Assembly: GCA_044360285.1 (NCBI GenBank)
Contig: JBIKKP010000030.1
Span: forward strand, 1-19,098
DNA length: 19,098 bases
DNA from: UBA2645 sp044360285
GTDB lineage: Bacteria > Pseudomonadota > Alphaproteobacteria > Rickettsiales > UBA1997
Direction: 5' to 3'
Shown here: positions 14,363 to 19,098 of the stretch, piece after piece
How the letters are laid out: each line of letters starts with the position of its first letter
Position numbering within the stretch: position 1 is the stretch's first letter
Notes under the pieces: generated by a model
What the model saw: only the letters and a program-made list of their open reading frames with translations
Database searches by the model: none
What the model was told of the DNA's origin: nothing
Made by a program: the position numbers and the translations under genes

Positions 14363-15310
14363 ATGAAGTTCAGCCAAAATTTTTTGTATAAAAAAAATCT
14401 CCTGCAGCAAATCCGTGGGTTTTATCACGTTGTGCGCTGTGGCAGCGTTTCTAAGGCTGCGCAGTTTATGAACCTCACGCAATCAACAATAACTTTACAG
14501 ATTCAATCACTTGAACGCGACTTGAATTTGAGCCTTTTTAGGCGCGATGCCAAGCCGCTGGTTCTAACCAAGGAAGGCGAAGAGTTTTACAAAATTGCTT
14601 GTCCGCTGATGCATGAATTTGAGTCGGTGGTTGATCAATTTCTCAACAAGAAAAAGGAAAAAGAAGAAGAGAAAATTGAAATAGCGGTGCATCACATAGC
14701 CATATCCTACCTGATGCCAGACATTGTTGCAATTTTTCGTAAAAAAAATCCGCAGGTAAAGATTGCTCTGCGTAATATCGCGCCAAATGATGCAATTCAA
14801 CGTTTGAGAGATGATAAAATTGATTTGGCTTTTTATCCAAATATGGCGCCGCGGCCAGAAATAGCGCTGCGCGAGGTTGTGTCCTATGATCCGGTTTTAA
14901 TCATCAATAAAAAACATCCATTCGCCGGTAAGCAAATCAAGAGTCTGAAAGATTTCGCTAATTTCGATTTGATTCGAATTGACCAAAGCCTGATCACTTT
15001 GCCGCTATTTGAGGAAGTGGTTCGAACTTACAAACTGAAGGGCAGCATCGAGTTCGAAAATGGCAATTGGGAGATGTTAAAACAGCTGGTTGGAAAAAAT
15101 AATTTCGCCGCCGTGGTTTCGCAAGTCTGCTTGGATGACAATGACCGGGCTTTAGAAAAAATTAATTTATCGCAATTTTTTCCAAAAATGACTTACGCAA
15201 TTGCTACGAAAAATCGCAAAATTACTCGCCCAATTATTGAAGATTTTATTGCGGCAATAATTGAGGCAACGGCGCGCGAAACCAAAAAAATCAAGGCTTC
15301 ACGCAAATAG
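14363..15310 (+). CDS. LysR-type transcriptional regulator
   Basis: A 315-aa LTTR. The winged HTH is at about 17-72 (IRGFYHVVRCGSVSKAAQFMNLTQSTITLQIQSLERDLNLSLFRR...LTKEGEEFY), followed by a Lys/Glu-rich linker helix and a periplasmic-binding-fold effector domain (IEIAVHHIAISYLMPDIVAIFRKKNPQVKIALR...DLAFYP). The ATG at 14363 was chosen; an in-frame TTG at 14345 would add six residues. The effector cannot be named. The stop TAG abuts the next gene's GTG/ATG, so the formyltransferase gene is in the same operon. Confidence 0.92.
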   Translation: MKFSQNFLYKKNLLQQIRGFYHVVRCGSVSKAAQFMNLTQSTITLQIQSLERDLNLSLFRRDAKPLVLTKEGEEFYKIACPLMHEFESVVDQFLNKKKEKEEEKIEIAVHHIAISYLMPDIVAIFRKKNPQVKIALRNIAPNDAIQRLRDDKIDLAFYPNMAPRPEIALREVVSYDPVLIINKKHPFAGKQIKSLKDFANFDLIRIDQSLITLPLFEEVVRTYKLKGSIEFENGNWEMLKQLVGKNNFAAVVSQVCLDDNDRALEKINLSQFFPKMTYAIATKNRKITRPIIEDFIAAIIEATARETKKIKASRK

Positions 15311-15313
15311 GTG

Positions 15314-16024
15314 ATGAAAATTTTTCTTTTTTTAAACAAAGACATTCACGCAATTAACGCAGCTGAAATGCTTTGCGAAAATTTGCAAAAACACGAGGTA
15401 AAAATATTTTTATCGCAGGCTGTTGGTGATGTAAGTGCGCTGCCGCAAGAGCTTTTGGCGTTAAAAAAATTTGAGCAAATTGGCGCTGATGAAAAGCTGC
15501 AGCAGCTTGCAAAAAAATTGGGTGCGCAAGTTGAAATTTGCGCGCAAGTTAATGAGGAAAAATTCCTACAAAAATTACGCCAAGCTGCGCCGGATTTATT
15601 TTTATCAGTTCGCTTCGGACAAATTTTTCATGAAGCCGCAATCAAAATTCCAAAACGCGGCGTGATAAATTTTCACTCAGGAATTTTGCCAAATTATCGC
15701 GGAATTATGGCAACGTTTTGGGCAATTTTGCACGGTGAAAAAGAGATTGGTACAACCCTGCATTACATTGATGATTCAGGCATCGACACTGGCAACATAA
15801 TTGCGGTTTCGCGTGTGAAGTTAAATTCCAACTTTTCGCTTTTTGGTAATGTTGTAATGATCTATGAGGCCACAATTGGTGTGGTTTCTGAGGCAATAGA
15901 AAAAATTAATCGCGGCGAAAATTTGCCAAGAATTTCACAGAAAAATCTGCCAAACGCGCAGTATTTTTCTTATCCGAAAACAGCGGATATTGCGAAGTTT
16001 TTGGAAATTATGCCGTTATTTTGA
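15314..16024 (+). CDS. Formyltransferase-domain protein (Fmt/PurN fold)
   Basis: A 236-aa protein with a formyl_trans_N domain: GVINFHSGILPNYRGIMATFWAI (117-139), with the catalytic Asn and His of N-x-H (120, 122 counting from the GTG), and GTTLHYIDDSGIDTGNII (147-164), with the third catalytic Asp. These enzymes move a formyl group from 10-formyl-tetrahydrofolate to an amine. It lacks the C-terminal tRNA-binding domain of Fmt (about 310 aa), so it is probably not the housekeeping Met-tRNA formyltransferase; amino-sugar or small-metabolite formylation is more likely. The start may be GTG 15311 or ATG 15314; I use the ATG. It is directly coupled to lysR. Confidence 0.85.
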   Translation: MKIFLFLNKDIHAINAAEMLCENLQKHEVKIFLSQAVGDVSALPQELLALKKFEQIGADEKLQQLAKKLGAQVEICAQVNEEKFLQKLRQAAPDLFLSVRFGQIFHEAAIKIPKRGVINFHSGILPNYRGIMATFWAILHGEKEIGTTLHYIDDSGIDTGNIIAVSRVKLNSNFSLFGNVVMIYEATIGVVSEAIEKINRGENLPRISQKNLPNAQYFSYPKTADIAKFLEIMPLF

Positions 16025-16045
16025 AGAGAATAAGAGAGAAGAGAA

Positions 16046-16156
16046 ATGTCGGGAGCCACCACTGCGCAAACCCAGCGCATCGTAGCCTATTCCCCACTAA
16101 AGGGTATTGTATTCGGTACGACTCCCGGCGGCGCGCTTTCTAAGAGTCGAGTTTTT
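16046..16156 (+). ncRNA. Candidate structured RNA with terminator-like end
   Basis: A GC-rich island (about 60% G+C over 16048-16136) in AT-rich surroundings, between two convergent genes. It folds as a compact three-way junction. P1 is GTCGGGAG (16048-16055) with CTCCCGGC (16122-16129). P2 is TGCGC (16063-16067) with GCGCA (16075-16079). P3 is CGTA-g-CC (16081-16087) with GGTACG (16115-16120). P1 holds a T-G pair that works as G-U only in the plus-strand RNA. An alternative stem CGACTC (16119-16124) with GAGTCG (16144-16149) is followed by a T5 run at 16152-16156, and it excludes P1 and P3. I recognise no known family (no tmRNA, SRP, RNase P or 6S signature). It could also be a palindromic repeat. 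Confidence 0.4.
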
Positions 16157-16183
16157 ATGGAACAAGTGGGAATTTATTCGTAG
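16046..16183 (+). CDS. Possible 45-aa small protein overlapping the RNA candidate
   Basis: An ATG at 16046 preceded by the purine-rich run AAGAGAGAAGAGAA opens a 45-codon frame to TAG at 16181-16183. It reads MSGATTAQTQRIVAYS... and ends SRVFMEQVGIYS. It overlaps the lolC stop by 10 nt on the other strand. Third codon positions are much richer in G/C (GCC, ACC, CGC, GGC, GCG) than in neighbouring genes, which argues against a resident gene, and an open frame of this length is not rare in GC-rich DNA. I recognise no domain. Confidence 0.22.
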   Translation: MSGATTAQTQRIVAYSPLKGIVFGTTPGGALSKSRVFMEQVGIYS

Positions 16184-17424
16184 CGCAAGATCTCTGCAGG
16201 ATTGGATTTGCTGGCTTTGTAGGCGGGATAAAGTGTTGCCAAAAAAGACAAAACCAAGGCCATCGAAGTGATCAAAACAACGTCTGAAATAAAAATTTTC
16301 GAAGGCAAAGTTGAGAGGAAATAAATTGTTGGGCTGAAGAGTTCGACATTGGCAAAAGATTCAAGCCAGACCTTGATGTTGTTGATGTTAGCCGAAAAGA
16401 GCACACCAATTGACACGCCTAAAACTGTTCCAATTACACCAATTGACGAGCCGCAAATAAGAAAAATTCTCATCACGCCAAATCGGCTCATGCCAAGAGT
16501 TCGTAGCAACGCGATGTTTTTATTTTTGTCATTCACCAGCATAATCATGCTTGAAATGATGTTAAAAGCAGCGACCAAAATTATCAAAGTAAGGATCAAA
16601 AACATCACCGTGCTTTCAACTTTTAGAGCATCGATGAAGCTTGCATTGGCCTGCTGCCAATCGTTCATGAAGAGGTCAGGATTTTGACTTAAAATCACAA
16701 AAATTTTCCCTTTTATTTCTTCAAGCTTCGTTGCGTCAGCTGCAAAAATTTCAATCGCCGAAGCGCTGTCAGAAAGGCGGAAATGAGTTTGCGCCATCTC
16801 AAAATTCATGAAGACGGCAGTTGCATCATACTCATACATTCCACTCTCAAAAATTCCGCCAACTTCATAAGTTTTTACGCGCGGAATGCTGCCAATTATG
16901 GTTTCGTTGGCTTCGGCAGAAATAATTTTCAGCGGTGAGCCAATGCGCAAACCCAAGTTTTGCGCAACAGCTGCGCCAATTATCACCGAATTTCGCTGCG
17001 AAATTTTTTCTAAATCTCCTGCCAAAATATTTTGCGAAATCAGCTTTTTATGCTCTAGATCAGAAAGCTTGATACCCTTGATGAGCCCGCCCGCATTCTT
17101 GCTTGGCGAAGAAAGCATTGCCTGACTTTCAACCAAAGGATTAGAGAATGTCACGCCAGGAATTTGGCGAATTTCTGCGATAATTTTTTCGTAAGCAGAA
17201 ATTTTATGCGTTTTGGAATAGACGGTTAGATGCGCGTTAATGCCCAAAATGCGATTGATGAGTTCAAAGCGAAACCCATTCATCACCGACATCACAATGA
17301 TGAGTGTTGCCACGCCAATCATGATCCCAATCAACGAAAAAATCGCGATGACGGAGATGAATCCTTCTTTGCGTTTTGATTTGAGGTAGCGCGCGGCGAT
17401 TAGGAATTCTAGCTTCGAGAACAT
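16174..17424 (-). CDS. Lipoprotein-releasing ABC transporter permease LolC/LolE
   Basis: A 416-aa inner-membrane permease that, with the ATPase LolD, extracts lipoproteins for transfer to LolA. The N-terminal signature is FLIAARYLKSKRKEGFISVIAIFSLIGIMIGVATLIIVMSVMNGFR (about 5-50, first membrane helix). A periplasmic domain follows, then three C-terminal helices (FLILTLIILVAAFNIISSMIMLV; VMRIFLICGSSIGVIGTVLGVSIGVLF; ISDVVLITSMALVLSFLATLYPAYKASKSNPAEILRYE). The start at ATG 17424 (MFSKLEFL) fits the family; the open frame runs 33 codons further into a GC-rich spacer with no family similarity. Alphaproteobacteria often have one LolC/E hybrid, so I do not choose between C and E. No lolD is visible next to it in this window. 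Confidence 0.93.
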   Translation of the reverse strand: MFSKLEFLIAARYLKSKRKEGFISVIAIFSLIGIMIGVATLIIVMSVMNGFRFELINRILGINAHLTVYSKTHKISAYEKIIAEIRQIPGVTFSNPLVESQAMLSSPSKNAGGLIKGIKLSDLEHKKLISQNILAGDLEKISQRNSVIIGAAVAQNLGLRIGSPLKIISAEANETIIGSIPRVKTYEVGGIFESGMYEYDATAVFMNFEMAQTHFRLSDSASAIEIFAADATKLEEIKGKIFVILSQNPDLFMNDWQQANASFIDALKVESTVMFLILTLIILVAAFNIISSMIMLVNDKNKNIALLRTLGMSRFGVMRIFLICGSSIGVIGTVLGVSIGVLFSANINNIKVWLESFANVELFSPTIYFLSTLPSKIFISDVVLITSMALVLSFLATLYPAYKASKSNPAEILRYE

Positions 17425-17461
17425 GTTAAAAAGTCTGATTTTGGTTGTCTTGAAGTTGAGT

Positions 17462-17511
17462 GGCGCACGCTTCGTCGCTTTTCTCGCTTGCGCTCGAAGA
17501 CGACTCACGCC
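17462..17511 (-). other. GC-rich structured spacer upstream of lolC
   Basis: Between the terminator at 17542 and the lolC ATG, bases 17462-17511 are GC-rich and nested-palindromic: GGCG (17462-17465) with CGCC (17508-17511), and CTTCG (17470-17474) with CGAAG (17495-17499). It would form part of the lolC leader RNA. It shares ACGACTC-x-CG-x-CGG-x-G (13 of 16 bases, 17500-17515) with the RNA candidate downstream of lolC. The function is unknown. Confidence 0.3.
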
Positions 17512-17541
17512 GGGGTGAAGCAAGCTTCTCCCACTTGATAC

Positions 17542-17568
17542 TAAAAACAGGCGTTTAGCCTGTTTTTA
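17542..17568 (-). terminator. Intrinsic terminator after the ferredoxin-NADP reductase gene
   Basis: TAAAAACAGGC (17542-17552) and GCCTGTTTTTA (17558-17568) are perfect 11-bp inverted repeats with a 5-nt loop. The T5 run on either strand makes it usable in both directions. It begins 4 nt after the stop of the minus-strand reductase gene, so it most likely ends that transcript and separates it from lolC. Confidence 0.85.
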
Positions 17569-17571
17569 TGG

Positions 17572-18588
17572 CTAAGCCGTAGTATCAAGCCCCTTAGAAG
17601 TAGAATATTCGAAGTGAAATACCTCGTTTGGATGAACGATTTTTCGCAAATCGTGACAAGCGGTGGCACCTTCAGCGAAGCCGCTTAAGATCAGTTTTAG
17701 TTTATTTTTGTAAGTGGCAATATCGCCAATTGCGTAAATTCCTTTTTGCGAAGATTGCATGGTTGATGGATCAACTTCGATGTGATTTTTATGCAAGTTG
17801 AGGCCCCAGTTTGCAATTGGTCCAAGCTCCATGGCCAGGCCAAAAAATGGTAATAAATAATCGGCTTCAAGTTTCTTAACATTACCGTCGAAATCTTTTA
17901 CCAAAACTGCTGAAAGCTTGCCATCACTGCCTTCAAGGCCATCAAGTTGGAATGGAATTACCATTTCAATTTTTCCTAATTCGGCAAGTTTTTTCATTTT
18001 ATCTGCACTTTCTGGAGCGCAGCGGAACTTGTCGCGGCGGTGCACCACGTAAACTTTTTTGGCGATGTCGCTTAAGGCAATTGTCCAATCAACTGCGGAA
18101 TCTCCGCCCCCAGCAATTACGACATTTTTTCCAGCAAATTCAGCTTTTGAACGCACGGAATAAAAAATCGATTTTCCTTCAAATTTTTCAATTCCATCAA
18201 GCGGCGGACGGTTGGCGCCAAAGGCTCCGCAGCCTGCAGCGATGATTATTGCTTTGCAGTTAATTTTGGTATTTTTTGAAGTCTCAATCAAAAAACTTTC
18301 ATCAGCGTTTTTGGTGATTTTATCGACGCGTTGGTTGAGGTGATAAGTGGGATGAAACGGCGCAGCTTGCGCTTCGAGCAGTTCAATTAATTCGCTGGCT
18401 AAAACTTTTGGATGGGCGGGAATATCGTAAATTGGTTTTTCTGGATATAGCGCCAAGCATTGTCCGCCAACGTTTTCCAAGGTATCGATGACGTGGCATT
18501 TTATTTTCAGCATGCCCGCTTCAAAGATTGAAAATAGGCCAGTTGGGCCAGCGCCGATGATTACGAGGTCGGTTGTTTGAATTGTCAT
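17572..18588 (-). CDS. Ferredoxin/flavodoxin--NADP+ reductase, thioredoxin-reductase-like
   Basis: A 338-aa FAD enzyme that passes electrons between NADPH and ferredoxin or flavodoxin, supplying reduced ferredoxin for processes such as Fe-S assembly. The FAD loop is GAGPTG (12-17), and GGQCLALYPEKPIYDIP (41-57) is typical of this family. The NADPH loop is GGGDSAVDW (160-168), followed by the VHRRDKFR phosphate-binding stretch. The closing FAD motif is YAIGDIATY...LKLILSGFAEGATACHDL. The thioredoxin-reductase CxxC pair is absent, which marks it as an FNR of the TrxR-like (YumC) type. It is the first gene of its transcript and ends at a strong terminator. Confidence 0.94.
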   Translation of the reverse strand: MTIQTTDLVIIGAGPTGLFSIFEAGMLKIKCHVIDTLENVGGQCLALYPEKPIYDIPAHPKVLASELIELLEAQAAPFHPTYHLNQRVDKITKNADESFLIETSKNTKINCKAIIIAAGCGAFGANRPPLDGIEKFEGKSIFYSVRSKAEFAGKNVVIAGGGDSAVDWTIALSDIAKKVYVVHRRDKFRCAPESADKMKKLAELGKIEMVIPFQLDGLEGSDGKLSAVLVKDFDGNVKKLEADYLLPFFGLAMELGPIANWGLNLHKNHIEVDPSTMQSSQKGIYAIGDIATYKNKLKLILSGFAEGATACHDLRKIVHPNEVFHFEYSTSKGLDTTA

Positions 18589-18645
18589 TTTGCTTGAAAA
18601 ATCCTGTTTTAAAAAAGCTTGCGGAGGTGCGTTCTACAAAGCGCC

Positions 18646-18673
18646 TTGCGTTTAAGTAAATGCAAAATAATTT
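18646..18673 (+). promoter_or_regulatory. Candidate promoter of the coiled-coil gene
   Basis: TTGCGT (18646-18651) and TAATTT (18668-18673) are 16 nt apart on the plus strand in the 131-nt divergent spacer between the reductase gene and the coiled-coil gene. Transcription would begin near 18680 and give a leader of about 40-60 nt. It is a weak consensus match in AT-rich DNA. Confidence 0.3.
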
Positions 18674-18737
18674 TTTTGCGAAGAACCCAACACACCAAAA
18701 TAAATAACCACGTCACAACATGCCACACACAGACACC

Positions 18738-19028
18738 ATGCCAAGATTTGATAATCCGATTAAAATTTTACACCATCTTCGGGCTGCAGGCTTTACAGAG
18801 AAGCAGTCTGAGACTTGGGTAGAAGTTTTTTCTGATTATGTTGAGCATAATCTTGCAACAAAAGAAGACCTTAAAAGGTTGGAGCTCGTCACTAAAAGAG
18901 ACATAAAAGAGCTAGAGCTTACAACCGAAAGAAATCTTAAGGAATTAGAGCTCAAACTCACCATCAAAACCGCTGCTATTGTTGGTTCGATCGTTGGATT
19001 TTTTTCTCTTCTCGAGAAATTTTTTTAG
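18738..19028 (+). CDS. Small tail-anchored coiled-coil protein (DUF1640/CCDC90-like)
   Basis: A 96-aa protein from ATG 18738 (102 aa if the ATG at 18720 is used). Residues 1-40 are a helical head (RFDNPIKILHHLRAAGFTEKQSETWVEVFSDYVEHNLATKEDLK). A charged coiled coil follows with three 11-residue repeats of the type K-x-LEL-x-T-x-R-x-L, then a C-terminal hydrophobic helix (AAIVGSIVGFFSLLEKFF). This head, repeat and membrane-anchor layout matches the short DUF1640/CCDC90-like proteins common in bacteria with repeat-rich genomes; their function is unknown. Neither ATG has a Shine-Dalgarno motif. The final codons run straight into an A/T-rich stretch (19016-19050) with an imperfect TTTTTAG/CTAAAAA hairpin. 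Confidence 0.7.
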   Translation: MPRFDNPIKILHHLRAAGFTEKQSETWVEVFSDYVEHNLATKEDLKRLELVTKRDIKELELTTERNLKELELKLTIKTAAIVGSIVGFFSLLEKFF

Positions 19029-19069
19029 GAAGTTTTTCTAAAAATTTTCTCTGGCAAGCCTGCCATTTT

Positions 19070-19083
19070 TTCGCAAAGCCTTG
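19070..19083. other. Short palindrome near the right edge
   Basis: CGCAA-AGCC-TTGCG is a 5-bp hairpin with a 4-nt loop. A similar string (AAAGCGCCTTGCG) lies at about 18638-18650 on the other side of the coiled-coil gene. No T-run follows, so it is not a terminator. The window ends 15 nt later and I see no further gene. Confidence 0.3.
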
Positions 19084-19098
19084 CGCAAAATTTAAAAA

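Noticed and set aside
16046..16156. tmRNA, SRP RNA, RNase P or 6S RNA as the identity of the GC island
   Set aside because: No tag frame with a CCA-ending acceptor, no GGAAG-AGC SRP loop, no RNase P core and no 6S bubble could be found.
17425..17523. 33-codon N-terminal extension of lolC
   Set aside because: The sequence is basic and unlike LolC/E, and it comes from the GC-rich spacer; the family starts at MFSKLEFL.
17952..18245. Plus-strand open frame of 97 codons
   Set aside because: It is a Leu/Gln/Arg-rich shadow of the ferredoxin-NADP reductase gene.

Overview
The window comes from an AT-rich bacterium. Its gene set (RNase PH, BipA, PanB, an AsmA-like giant, MurG, OTC, a PolB-like exonuclease, a thioredoxin-reductase-fold ferredoxin-NADP reductase, LolC/E, a DUF1640-like coiled coil) fits an alphaproteobacterium. 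A Rickettsiales- or Holosporales-like lineage that kept arginine and pantothenate genes is possible, but that placement is inference. Genes are tightly packed, many overlap by 1-17 nt, and no gap exceeds about 150 nt. Almost no start codon has a Shine-Dalgarno sequence at the usual distance.

Layout. 1-126 is the N-terminus of EF-Tu (minus strand), after a leader with a hairpin. 286-2828 (minus) is typA-rph with a TTGACA-type promoter in front. 2930-8328 (minus) is an overlapping four-gene chain murG -> rodZ-like -> asmA-like -> panB. argF (8426-9373, plus) diverges from murG.

9407-12063 is the most interesting region: a bufferin-type RiPP locus of the MNIO/DUF692 class. On the minus strand, a Cys-rich BufA2-like precursor, BufB (DUF692), BufC (DUF2063) and a DoxX protein (BufD-like) form a compact operon. 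A second precursor, of the DUF2282/BufA1 type, sits on the plus strand behind argF and converges on doxX, with its terminator inside the doxX 3' end. One enzyme pair is therefore flanked by two unlike precursors. A 15-bp hairpin, fully paired only in the mRNA-sense strand, covers codons 8-19 of bufB directly behind the precursor.

12141-16024 holds a PolB-like 3'-5' exonuclease (minus), a quinone oxidoreductase (plus), an unknown 85-aa protein (minus), and a LysR regulator abutting a formyltransferase-domain gene (plus). A palindromic LysR-type site lies between the 85-aa gene and lysR. 16046-16156 is a GC-rich island that folds as a three-way junction followed by a terminator-like stem. It is a candidate small RNA, and the same DNA carries an open frame of 45 codons. 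16174-18588 (minus) holds lolC/E and the ferredoxin-NADP reductase, separated by a strong terminator and a second GC-rich structured stretch. 18738-19028 (plus) encodes a small tail-anchored coiled-coil protein with 11-residue repeats. I see no tRNA, rRNA, CRISPR array or insertion sequence.
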